Source: Amoebophrya sp. A120 (lineage: Eukaryota; Sar; Dinophyceae; Syndiniales; Amoebophryaceae). Taken from it: a stretch of DNA of 64,000 nt. The stretch lies in assembly GCA_905178155.1 (NCBI GenBank), contig CAJINV010000015.1, positions 1,878,571 through 1,942,570 of the forward strand. Reading direction: 5' to 3'. The position numbers were made by a program, and so were the translations under genes. Shown here piece by piece: positions 44,499-54,645 of this stretch. Under the pieces are notes generated by a model, which made no database searches, was not told where the DNA came from, and saw only the letters and a program-made list of their open reading frames with translations. Numbering within the stretch: the stretch's first letter is position 1; every line of letters starts with the position of its first letter.

Positions 44499-47400
44499 TC
44501 ACGAAACTGATTTAAGCCTAAAATACCTCCCCGCGGCGGCGCTCCCTGATGAAGAAGGCCCAGCTGCTCCACCAGAGGTCGTCGAGTTGTTGTTTTTCGC
44601 ACTTCCTATCCGTATTTCTGGGTTCAAAATCTCTCCCCACGCCTTCTTGAATTCCCCTGCGAGTGCCGTGTCGAGCCTATTCGGGTCCGCGAAAACGTGT
44701 TCTTTTTTCGCCTCATATTCCGCGATGAGTTTTTCCGCAGTCGGAAGGAATTTCCGCTTATCCTCCCACCAGTTCGCTTTGCGGAAATTCGCGAGGCACC
44801 GGGCGCATCCTGTGCAAAAGCATCGCACTCGTAGTAATCGCAATCATGCATTACAAGTCTTTTTCTTAAGGTAAATCCGCATTACAGATTCCATTTCTAA
44901 TGCTGAGCGAATTTGTATTGCAGTTACTACTAGTACTAGTACGATACTTTTGCAGTTCATAGGGCGTGGAGATGGATGCTGGATCGGAACTTGGCTTGCA
45001 ACAGCGTCTTGTGAATTGCAAAAGTGTAGTCTGGGTCTGGAAGATTGCAACTTGTCATGGTAAATCTGAAGCATGCAAAAATCTGTGTTGCATGAGTGCC
45101 AGAAGCTGCCCACTTTTGACCAAATTGGAGCAGAGTTTCTCATGCAGAATAGGCATGGCAGAGGCAGACGCAGAGACCTCGCAGAGTCTGTCATGCTAAG
45201 TCCCGCATTCCAGACCTCATGGGTCATGGAAACTCTGCATCATGACAAGTCTACACTCTTCCAGACCCAGACATTTTTGCACTTGATACGTCTTGTCGCG
45301 GCCGGCGTCGACGTAGTAGTAGTCATCGGCATCGAAAGCGCCGTAGAGGTCGAGCTCTTTTTCTTCACGGTCAAGGCCTATCGTGAAGAAACATTCCCCC
45401 TCGTCCCCATGTTGAAAGTGTATCCATATCCTTCTGGAGGTGGCCACAGAGCGCGTCTGTCTTGCAAGAAGGCAAAGCCAGAGAACCCGGCGTCGCATTA
45501 TATATACGTGCGATTTGTAAAAACGCTGCAAGGCCTACAGGGCAGCACCAGTCGCCTGCCCTGCTACGTGCCTACACGACCAAAAGACCCCTGCGGCGCC
45601 TATCCAGGCTTATGCTTATCTACCTGCAGTTCTACTTCCCTACTGCATCATCTTCAACTACGCAGATCCGATTTATTGTGCACGCAAATCTCGCATCACA
45701 GATTTCCAATTTATTTTGCATATGGGGAGGGGGAATTTTCAAACTCATATGGCTGTCCGTTTCTTCTTCGGACGCATCGTCTATCCTGAGGAAAAACGTC
45801 CCCACACCAGAGCCAAGATGGAGAATCTGCTAGACAAATCGGCCAGCTTTGGCTGTTTCGCATGACAAGTTTGTCCTCGTAGTGTGATCCTGAGTAGCTA
45901 GCTCAGCAGCATCACAGATCTAGCATATCATGCTATTTCTACCATCACAAATCCCAAAACACGACTAGAAAAAGCTTCTCATGGGGCTTTGCATGAGAAA
46001 CTTTTTTGGCATGCAAATTTGCATGACAACTCTGGGGTGGGGACGTTTTTACTCAGGATATCATCACACATGTAATTATCCTCGCCATGATACCCGTAAT
46101 AGTCGTCATTTGGTTCCTATGAGGTGCAAAAGCATCGTACTAGTATAAACCAGCCATGCTCCGGCTACCGCCGGAGCGCAAGGCTGTTTGGCCGGGTTTG
46201 AACTGCTTGCGGACCGGACCACAGCGACATACATACTCATGCCCCCACAGCACCGTCTGCGCGCTTCTCGCGCCTAAGGGCGCTCTGCGCAGGGAGGAGC
46301 TACCGCGAGCACTGGGGCAGAACAGGACGCACCTAGGTGCCACACCAATCCGGTACGCATGCCTTTCGTTAATCAAGACGAACCACGAACCCCGCCCCAT
46401 TCCCCGGCTTCACTTTTTCAATGGCTTCAGTGTGGGAGGGCGGCGCGAGAGGGTAGCGCGAGAGGGTGGCGCGAGAGGGTGCGCGAGAGGGTAGCGCGAG
46501 AGGGTGGCGCGAGAGGGTGGCGCGAGAGGGTGACGCGAGAGGGTGGCGCGAGAGGGTGGCGCGAGAGGGTGCGCGAGAGGGTGGCGGGGACAAACGCCGT
46601 CCGCGAAGAGCCTGCAATGCTAAATATGAGCACTACCATGCGGATTCGCGCCTGCCACTTTGTGTTTTTACCCTCTCGCAGACCTCTCGCAGACCCTCTT
46701 TTTTACCTCTTTTGGGGGTCCCCGCTAATAGTCCGGCTATACTCGCGGGTAGAGGTCGACAGAGGTGGCCCAGAGGTGGCCGAGAGGGTGCGCGAGAGGT
46801 TGGCCCTTATTCGCGCCACCTCTCTCGACCTCTGTCGACCTCTCGCGCCCCCTCTTTTTGACCTCTCTGAACCCTCTGAGGCACTTAGGCGCCGCCTTAA
46901 GGTGGGGCCTTCAGCGGGCTATACTCGCGCACCCTCTCGCCGACCCTCTCGAAAGGGGTCCCGCGCCACCTCTCCACCTCCGTCGACCTCTTTTTTACCT
47001 CTTTTGACCTCTTTTTGACCTCTCGGCCACCTCTTGTTTACCCTCTGTCTACCTCTTTTTTCGCATGAATATAATATATAAGTAATCGCAATACAAATTT
47101 CCTCAGCATGAGAAATAAAATTTGTAATGCAGATTTGCCTTAAGACAAAGATTTGTAATGCAAGACTTGCATTCATACGAATACGATACTTTTGCACAGG
47201 ATAGTTCTGGAATACCCAGAGCCTCGCAGCACGGGCAGCCTTGGTAGTGGAAATCGCGCTTGTACCTGTTGTGTTGTAGTGCGAGTTCTGCAATACAAAT
47301 TTCATACCGTCCACATACAGAATGCAGCTGAAATTCTACCAAGAACATTGTCATGCAGAAGCCGCATCTACTTCGAAATTGTAATTGACAACAGTCTACC

Positions 47401-48361
47401 CCTACCGTCGTTCATATTCCGCGGGATTGTTCTGCTTCAGCTCTTTTTTCTTCGCCAATCTCTCAAGCGCTTCTTTTCGATTTTTTTCGATTTTTCCCTG
47501 CTTCTTCGCTTCGTCGATTTGTTTTGCCTCGAAGTATATCAAATGCAAAAGTGTCTGGGTCTGCAAGGATGCAAGGCGTGTCATTCACATTTTGCATCAT
47601 GACTCCTGAAGTCTGTAGAAACGCATGCTCTAGCATCACAGACTTTGCGAGGGCTTCCTGATGTCTAGACCGCATGAGAAACGCCCTCTCGCCGTGGCAA
47701 AAACTGGCCCTCTTATTTTGCTGCTCGTGCAATGCAGATTTTAGAAGTATGCAACTGCGGCATCAAAAGTTGCATCCTTCCACCAGACCCAGACATATTT
47801 GCAATACATAAAGTAGCTTCGTTCGTCAAAATAGATGAGGCAAACGGTTTTCTCCCCGAGCTTCGTGCAACAAGTCGCGCATTTCTGGTTTTTCCATTTC
47901 GGAACGGAGAGCTCCAGGGAAAATCGCTCGTTCTTCGTTGGATTGGTGTTCACGATTTTGGGGCGGGGCAATGCTGCCGGTGCGGCTCCTGCAACAGAAA
48001 AATTTCCAGCTAGGTTATTTTTGTTGTTGGAAGTAGAGGAAGATGAAGACGAGCTACTAGACGAGGCTGATGCAGCAGGACCACCACCTCCTTCTGCGCC
48101 GGCAGCTGATTTGCTCGTCTGCTTACCGCGGCCTCGTTGCTGCGCCATTTCTATTTTCCCGGAAGATGAGCTACAAGATGGAGCGACTTTCGAATTTTTG
48201 GCGGCCTTCTGCGATTTCGCTTTCGCGGCCGGCTTGCTGGGTTTCTTCTTGCCATCGTCAGCAGACTTCTTGGTAGGTAGTTTCTTCATCGCAGCTGGCT
48301 TGTTGCTTGTTGCAGTGCTGCTCCTGGCACCAGCCGTGGCTGCTGCTTTCATTTTAGGCAT
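44499..48361 (-). CDS. 415-residue Cys-motif protein split by seven introns
   Basis: ATG at 48359-48361 (MPKMKAAATAG), TGA at 44499-44501. Exons in order: 48361-47811, 47531-47406, 47265-47204, 46112-46061, 45776-45750, 45373-45289, 45004-44962, 44800-44499; total 1248 nt with every junction in phase. The N-terminal 130 residues are Lys/Ala/Ser-rich and basic. Then CATCCTKLGEKTVC and GCPCC give two Cys clusters, probably one zinc site, separated by a long charged helix (EAKKQGKIEKNRKEALERLA). Acidic Tyr/Asp stretches (DDYYGYHGEDNY, DADDYYYVD) follow, then a helical, Trp-containing end (KANWWEDKRKFL) and a Ser/Gly tail. Six introns are introners, one is GT-AG, and one exon is only 27 nt. The fold is unrecognised; nucleic-acid binding is a guess. 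Confidence 0.72.
44806..44961. mobile_element. Introner, family A (156 bp)
   Basis: Left end mutated (CATCCTGTGCAAAAGCATCG), right CGATACTTTTGCAGTTCATA. Exact TSD GGGCG at 44801-44805 and 44962-44966. Confidence 0.9.
45010..45288. mobile_element. Introner, family C (279 bp)
   Basis: Left TGTGAATTGCAAAAGTGTAG then TCTGGGTCTGG, right CCAGACCCAGACATTTTTGC. Exact TSD CGTCT at 45005-45009 and 45289-45293. Confidence 0.91.
45379..45749. mobile_element. Introner, E-like (371 bp)
   Basis: Left GAAACATTCCCCCTCGTCCCC, right GGGGAGGGGGAATTTTCAAAC then TCATA. Eroded TSD AGGCC / TGGCT. Excision plus 5 bp keeps frame. GCATCACA words inside. Confidence 0.75.
45782..46060. mobile_element. Introner, family H (279 bp)
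   Basis: Left TATCCTGAGGAAAAACGTCC, right GGGACGTTTTTACTCAGGATA. TSD TCGTC / TCATC. Second copy of the family seen at 37663-38000. Confidence 0.88.
46118..47203. mobile_element. Introner, family A, carrying a nested insert (1086 bp)
   Basis: Left TATGAGGTGCAAAAGCATCG, right CGATACTTTTGCACAGGATA. TSD GTTCC / GTTCT. Its left and right parts align with ordinary 150-bp copies once about 46148-47080 is ignored. Frame is restored by removing the whole element. Confidence 0.85.
46148..47080. repeat. GC-rich insert with GAGAGGG and CCCTCTC arms inside an introner
   Basis: Starts after ...ACTAGTATA and ends before AGTAATCGCAATAC, words that are adjacent in normal family A copies. Holds a tandem array of GGCGCGAGAGGGT units (about 46437-46590) and, further on, many CCTCT/CCCTCTCGC units in the opposite sense, so long fold-back is possible. 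Confidence 0.7.
47266..47405 (-). other. GT-AG intron, introner-like interior (140 bp)
   Basis: On the minus strand GTAGGGG...ACACAACAG, joining ERR to YKRDF in phase. Interior keeps GCAATACAAATTTCAT and TGTCATGCAGAAGC, words typical of family D introners. Confidence 0.7.
47537..47810. mobile_element. Introner, family C (274 bp)
   Basis: Left AAAAGTGTCTGGGTCTGC, right CCAGACCCAGACATATTTGC. Exact TSD AAGTA at 47532-47536 and 47811-47815. Confidence 0.91.
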
Positions 48362-49478
48362 GGTGAAGATACGGTGTCTGGGCCGTGACGCCAACGCTGA
48401 ATTTTCTATGCGAGGATCTGAAGAAGAGATGAGGGGCGGGGAGACAAGCTAGCACTACTTATTAAGTAGTGCCCGCCAGTTAATAGAGGCTGAGCGAGGC
48501 CAACAATCACCAGGAGTTATTTTGCTTTTGGTACCGTCGTGTTACAGTAAAAAAATGCTCAACAGTCTTGGTATTCTGTTCTAGTTCTACAGGTCGCTAG
48601 TATAATCGATCTAAATAAATTTACTCATCTCTCCAGCGGCGTTTATTGGTCGCCACACTAACACTTTCTGTAAACAAGAAAAGGATAAGGATGAAGAGAG
48701 AGTTTCAATGAAAAAAGCACGGAGCTCTTTTGGCTCAAGAGAAAAGTTCAAAATTATGTAAGATGTTGAGCGGCGATCTTGCAGCGCCTGGAAATGATGA
48801 CCGCACTCTTGTTTCGTCGCGATCTCTGTCTCTCGGGAAATTTAAGATCTCAATTTCTGGTCATCTTCCTGCAATAAGGAGCCTTCGTCCCAACTCGATA
48901 TCGCTCCAAAAAAAAACCTTGTGGCTCGCTCACGCTCAAAGGTAAGAAGAACACCTAGCAGGCCTTCATGGAGATCTCAATGCTAGCTGCTAGGAATCAG
49001 CCCTGCCAGATGAAGATTTAATTGCTACCTGTCATCGTGTTCTTAAAAGAGTCAGCAAGTGGTCTGCAAAAATAGTGATTTTTTTTGCACAAAATGCACG
49101 GAGCTCTCCGAGCATCACAGCTCCGACAACAGGCGTGTTGTATCTTTTAACGATAAATACACCTCATCCTCAACTTCTAACACTACCAGAAAAACTAAAT
49201 CATACAATAACACGGACGAGATACTTACATCGTAATACAAAAACTGCTCCTGCTCTTGTTCCGAAACGAAACGAAGGCAGAAAGGCCTAGATCTATACTG
49301 TATTTCTATTTCTCCTTGGTTCTCACTCTCAGTCTTCACCATTTTTAAAACATTACTCAACACTTCGGAAAAATGTAACTTTGTGTGTTAGTGTTAGAAC
49401 ATTGCACAGCCCGTAGCTGGTGTCCTCTCAAAATCTTATCCCTGCTCAAATGTGTGACAAGTGACAGGATTCCAATGT
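48362..49478. other. Spacer and 3' flank of tandem unit A
   Basis: No gene. From about 48780 it resembles the 3' flanks of the two other SGNH copies (for example GCAATAAGGAGCCTTCG and the GCACAGCCCGTAGCTG stretch before the stop). A spliced-leader-like string lies at 48719-48739. Confidence 0.5.
48719..48739 (+). other. Degenerate dinoflagellate spliced-leader-like string
   Basis: Matches the last 12 bases of the dinoflagellate spliced leader exactly (TTTTGGCTCAAG) and 17 of 21 overall, with mismatches in the upstream part. Could be a relic in a retroposed transcript or chance. Confidence 0.3.
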
Positions 49479-52400
49479 CTACGGTGGAGAAGTGATGATG
49501 CGATCGTACAGCTCTCTGGCCAAAGCCTCACTTCCGCGCCAATTCGGATGCAAATTGTCGCGCTGGTTATACAACTCGGGCGTCTCGTCTCCGCGGAGCA
49601 CGTCATTGGTACTCAATGCCGTGATGTTATGCTTTGCAAAAGTATCGCGCTAGTGGTAATAAATTGCACTGTTGCCAAACTTCAATTTTCACTAGTTAAA
49701 GGGCTGAATTTGTAATGCTGAATTACCGAAAAAGGAGTAGAGTTGTGACGCGAGCTTGCAATTACCAATTAGTACGAGCGCGATACAAACTTTTGCAGAG
49801 GATAGATGCGAATCCCTTGCAGCTGGGGGCTTCCGTTTTTAATTTCTTCTAGTGTATCCCTCAACACCGGAAAGCTTGCTTGGAGCAAGCTGCCGTAGAA
49901 GATATTCACGATCGCAGTCGTCCCACTCGAGGCCAGAAACGAGTTCCCGTATCAAATAGAAAAGTGCCCCCACCACAGAATGTGGACGTGTTCGTGTTCT
50001 GTTTGCATGGCAAAAATGAATAACTCTCAACGGAAACATCATCTCCCACATCATCATTTCCATTACACGGACCAGCATGACAAATTTGCAAGCCAGAGTA
50101 GCCAAAGTCTGTGGAGGTTCACAGCGCCACAGCATCAACGATGTCTGTCATGTTGAATCTGCACAATAATGGCGTAGATACTGCTACCAAATGCGTCGCA
50201 TTCAGCACTTTATGCAAAAATACAGAAGGTTTTATATTTGATGTTCCGTGTGCTGGCAAGTTTGCAACACAAGCTGTTTCTGTTTGGTCTACTCATACTC
50301 TCTCGTGGTCATGGTGGAGGTCGTGGGTGCCCTTTTCACTGTAATATCCCAAGAACCGCGTTGATGCCGATGTGGTTTCTAAAGTAGCCGGGGCGCGTCC
50401 TCGGGAGGCCAAGGAGGATGATTTCCTTCGGTTTTTTCCTCTCGGTCAAAAACTTCAAATATCTCGGAAAATTTTCCCGCCACAGAGTCCTGAGTGCGTC
50501 GATGACCTCTCGCTCTAAAGATCCATTCCAAAGTCCTTGGATGATCGCTTGGCGACTTTTCCCATAGAGAACTTGCGGCAAGATACAACTTTGGTGCAAG
50601 TCATTGCCCGAGACGTGCACCACGATGCGGTCGTGCTCCGTCACGGTGTCCCGAATCGCGATGTCGTTTGCGGGGTTGTTTGGACCGCCGGGGACGGAGC
50701 GGTTTCGTAGCATAGAGCCCGCTTGCGCAGCCATCACGCATTGGGTGGAGTTCCACGGGTTAAGAATATCGTCTGCAGTGCTGTCGTGGAAGAATTTCGG
50801 CAGATAATACATGATGTCCGGCTTGAGGTAGGCCATAAACTTGTCGTAAGTATTCGGCAGATCGTGCTTCCTCTCGTCGGTTTCCAAAAAACGCGAGCCA
50901 TCCATCCAAGAGTCGCCGGACATGGTCCGAATCACGCACCTAGAAATCACGCACCTACGCCAGGAAAGCAGTGGCGACCGCTTGCTGCATCTACGAAAAG
51001 CGACTCCCGGTCGGCGCTCCACCACCTACAAAAAAACACCTATGATCACGAAACAGCGCCCCAAAAAGCAGATATCAACATACAGAACTGCGGGCCGCCC
51101 GAACCAACGACGACGACCTAAGGCGGAAAACGAAACGCCATGCAAATCAAATCCATCTCCATGCCAAGTCTGTGTCTCTCACCTTGTTTTATCTGCCGCA
51201 CGCAGCAGATGCTAAAAGTGCAGCAGTTTGCATTGCGTTTGCATTTTGTCAGAGCGAATTCTGACACGAGCGAATTCTGACACTAGATCGCTCGAACTAA
51301 GAAAGAGAAAAAGGGAAGAAACCAACGACCCGATGTATCCACAGGTAAAAATCTAGGAGCACAACCAAAGATAGCACTGCCAGTCAGCCAGATAGTATTT
51401 TGTAGCAAGCGTTAGCTACTTTCGCGTTCTTTTTTTGATAGCTAGAAAACAAAAAATCTCCTACCAAGGCATAGTGGATAGTTTATTCCTTCTTTTCCAA
51501 ATTCGTTCGGATGCCACTTTGCGTTCTTTGAGAAGCAAAAGTTTAGATGTCATCTTGCTTGCATGATTTGAAAACCGAAAAACACAACTTGCGTCTATGA
51601 ATGCGCAGGAGGCCGTTTGTGTACAGATATAAATATGAATCTACGTCGCACGTACTTCCAGAAGTTTTTCCTCGTAAGCATCGCTCTTATGCGTGCCTGG
51701 CTATGTGTCTTCGCCTTTCCTTTCATTCTGAGCATCGACATGAATTCCGACGATGCTTCATTCATTCATAACTTATCTTTTTTACGGATGTTGTAGATAG
51801 AGATACTCACTCACTCACTGATGTGTATCCGGGAGAATGAAGCGTGACCCTTATAAATATATTGCGAAATGCGACCCCTCGTTGGTGTGTGTGCACTTCC
51901 TTCACCTTCGTGTTCGTTGGTGCGGCGAGCAGGAACCTGTTGTAAGTTCAGTAGTTAAGAGTAGTTATAATTTGCAATAGTGTCCCTCGGAAGATCTACG
52001 ACTTGAAAAAGTGCACTGCTGTGACTGCTTGGAATTGCGACTGCTCTACGGCGTCGGCAGCCGCGGCGAGTGTGTCAGTCAGCGCGATTTACTCCTGCAA
52101 GTGTGCCAAGCTCCTCTAGCATGCCCAGGACATCCCTGAAGTGCTCGGAACAAGAACAATCAGTCCGCGCATCACTCGATTTTGAAACTCTCACACACCA
52201 ACATGACGCGCATGCATTAAATCTACACATCTCACACACCAACAGCATGCATCTCACACACCAACATGACGAATCATTTTCTAAAAAAAACGCGAGCCAT
52301 CCATCCATCCAAGAGTCCATCCATCCAAACAGCGCGAGCCATCCAGTCCAATCCTTCCCCGTTTTTTGGAAACAAGCCCAACCATCCATCCATCCAGTCC

Positions 52401-53196
52401 CCGTTTTTTGGAAACAAGCCCAACCAACCATCCATCTGTCTGGATGGATGGACTTGGTCCCCGTTTTTTGGAAGCGCGAGCCATCCGCGTTTTTTGGAAA
52501 GAGTCCATCCAAACAGCGTTGTTTGGACATCCATCCTCGCGTTTCCAAAAAACGCGAGCCATCCACCCAAGAGTCGCCCGCAAGGTACACAACGCTAGCC
52601 GGCCGCGGGTTGCTTTGACTTTGATGGCCTGCTGCAGTCGTGTTTGCACTCAAAATGCCGCGGAGGTTCGCGACTATCTGCCTGACAGTTTGCCCATTCG
52701 TGCGCTCCCGGTACCCGTAATACCTGGTAGCGTTGATCTGTGTCAGGGTGGTTGCGGAGGCTCTTTCAGTGAAAGCGCCTCCGCCGCTGGTGCCAACGCT
52801 GCTGCCTCCCACCCCGTCGTTGCCTCCTCCGGCAGTTGGAGGCGGAGTGGGGGCCACGTTGTTCCCCTCTGTACCACTGGAAGTAGACCGCGCGTGGTTT
52901 TTATTAACCGCGACAATGAAGACTCCGGCCGTCGTAAGAAACGCGATGAGAACTATGGCCCAGAGTGGGAGACAGGGAGAACTGCGAGGAGACGGGTTCA
53001 AATGTTCGGATTGTTGCAGGAGGGTGTCATCAACTTCAGATCCTCCTGCATGACAAGATTTGGAATTCTTCGAGCCATCGCGGTTCTTCGAGCCATCGTG
53101 GTTTTGATGCTTTTGCTTTTCTCCACCCCGCCCCAACAAGAAAGGATCTTCGTCTGCATAGTACCGATGCTCTGCTAGAATCGTTGTTTGGGTCAT
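49479..53196 (-). CDS. SGNH/GDSL hydrolase, membrane-anchored, tandem copy A (interrupted)
   Basis: ATG at 53194-53196 (MTQTTILAEH), stop TAG 49479-49481. Acidic dileucine-like EDPFLL, then one membrane helix (LWAIVLIAFLTTAGVFIVAV), a short Gly/Thr linker and the SGNH domain: block I GDSW, Gly in AQAG, SGNDLHQ, and the D-N-L-H block near the C-terminus. The gene is broken at GDSWxDGSRFLET: 1661 bp separate two 37-bp near-identical copies of this stretch (50880-50916 and 52541-52577), and part of that segment is an expanded Trp-Met-Asp-Gly repeat. It is either a very long intron or a pseudogenising insertion. Two introners sit at the same positions as in copies B and C. Lipid or acyl ester hydrolysis is inferred from the family. 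Confidence 0.6.
49628..49804. mobile_element. Introner, family A (177 bp), site shared by three paralogs
   Basis: TATGCTTTGCAAAAGTATCG / TTTTGCAGAGGATA. TSD GATGT / GATGC. Orthologous in position to 54795-55005 and 59462-59667. Confidence 0.88.
49950..50346. mobile_element. Introner, family J (397 bp), site shared by three paralogs
   Basis: Left ATCAAATAGAAAAGTGCCCCC, right GGGTGCCCTTTTCACTGTAATA. TSD TCCCG / TCCCA. Same codon position as 55148-55535 and 59813-60197. Confidence 0.87.
50880..52577. repeat. 1.66-kb insertion between 37-bp direct repeats in SGNH copy A
   Basis: The 37-bp stretch encoding GDSW(M/V)DGSRFLE occurs at both ends with one difference. 52283-52540 contains degenerate partial copies built from CCATCCATCC and CCGTTTTTTGGAAAC units. 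52190-52270 holds CTCACACACCAACATGACG repeats. 50940-52180 has no convincing gene. Confidence 0.7.
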
Positions 53197-54645
53197 GATC
53201 GTGTTTTTGATTTTTTCTTCACTACCTCTGGGAAAAACCCAACAACATTCTAAATGCCTCGGAAAAGTTAAAGTTGAAGCTCTTGCTCTAGCTTCCCGCT
53301 TCTGAAATAAATGCACTGCCGGCGAGGTTTCCCAGTATGCTGCATTGATGTTGATCGTGAGCGCCATAAATTAATTAGCGAGTCAAAGAAATAGACGTCC
53401 TCCTGTGCCTTTCTTGGTATCTCTCAGCATTTTTTTTGCCATCCTCTCAGCATCTATATCCGACCATTGGTTTGCGTTTGAGTACTCATCATCTTCGTCA
53501 CCGAATGTCTACTGGATCAATCTCTAGAACAGATCTAGGCACTTCAGATTTGGGTCGCGACACTCTGACCGAATACTTCTAGAGCGGTTTTTATTTTCCG
53601 ATCCAAACTGGCCAAGCTCAACGCCTGGACGAGACCGTAGCCAGGTCGTGGTCGCTCCTACTACTGATCATCTTCCAGCAATAAGGAGCCTTCGCCCCAA
53701 CTCGATATCGCTCCAATAAAAACGACCTCGTGGCTCGTTCACGCTCAAAGGTAAGAACACATAGCAGGCCTTTATGAAGATGCTTTGTATCTTCACTTCA
53801 ATCATGAAGAGGAGGAGGAGGAGGACACCTCTATAGTCAGCTTCTAACTACTAAGCTACTCTCTTTTTTAAGCTAACCATAGGACATGTTTCTGAGGACG
53901 ACTAGCCGAGCTGGGGATAGGTTTTTATGGGTATGGGGTATGGGTATCTTTAAGAAATAGTCTTTTTTTATCATCCGCGCAGATGAATACTTACGCAACA
54001 AACCAAAACTTCTTTTCAGCGTGTCACATTTCCCGGTGATGTGGGGAAATCTCCAAAATGGACACGCATCATTTTTCTTGCGTTGTCAAAACAATCAAAC
54101 TGAATCTGAATACTAGCTGCTAGGAATCAACAGCTCACCTGCCAGAAGATTCAATTTGCTCACGTCTCCAAAAATAGTGATCTTTTTTGCACAAGATGCG
54201 CGAAGCTCTCTGAGCAGCAGAGCGAGAGCCCCGACAACCGGCGCGCTGTATCTTTTACCGATACTTACGTAAATAAACCGTAATTATACACGATTAGAAA
54301 AATAACCTAAATCATACAATTTAGAAAGCTCTACAAGTACTCCATACACGGGGACGGGTAAGTTGTGGAAGATCATTATACAAGAATTGCTCCTCCCCTT
54401 GTTCAGTCGAACCAAGACGAACGCAGAAAACCTAGCTCCATAATCAAAACATTTCTTCTTGTTTATCAGTCTTCACCTTTGCCTTTCTTGAAACATCACT
54501 CAATGAATACAATACCTAGGAAAAATCCAACTTTGTGTGTTAGTGTTAGTGTTAGAACATGTACATGGCACAGCCCGTAGCTGTCCGCTCAAATAAATCT
54601 TATCCCTGCTCAAATGTAGTTTAACAAATGACAAGATTTCAATGT
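53197..54645. other. Spacer between SGNH copies A and B
   Basis: Contains the 5' flank of copy A and the 3' flank of copy B. The stretch 53505-54640 is homologous to 58200-59310. Short frames are not supported. Confidence 0.55.

Noticed and set aside
46359-47018. 219-codon Arg/Glu repeat frame
   Set aside because: Generated by the GAGAGGG satellite inside an introner; no non-repeat coding sequence attached.
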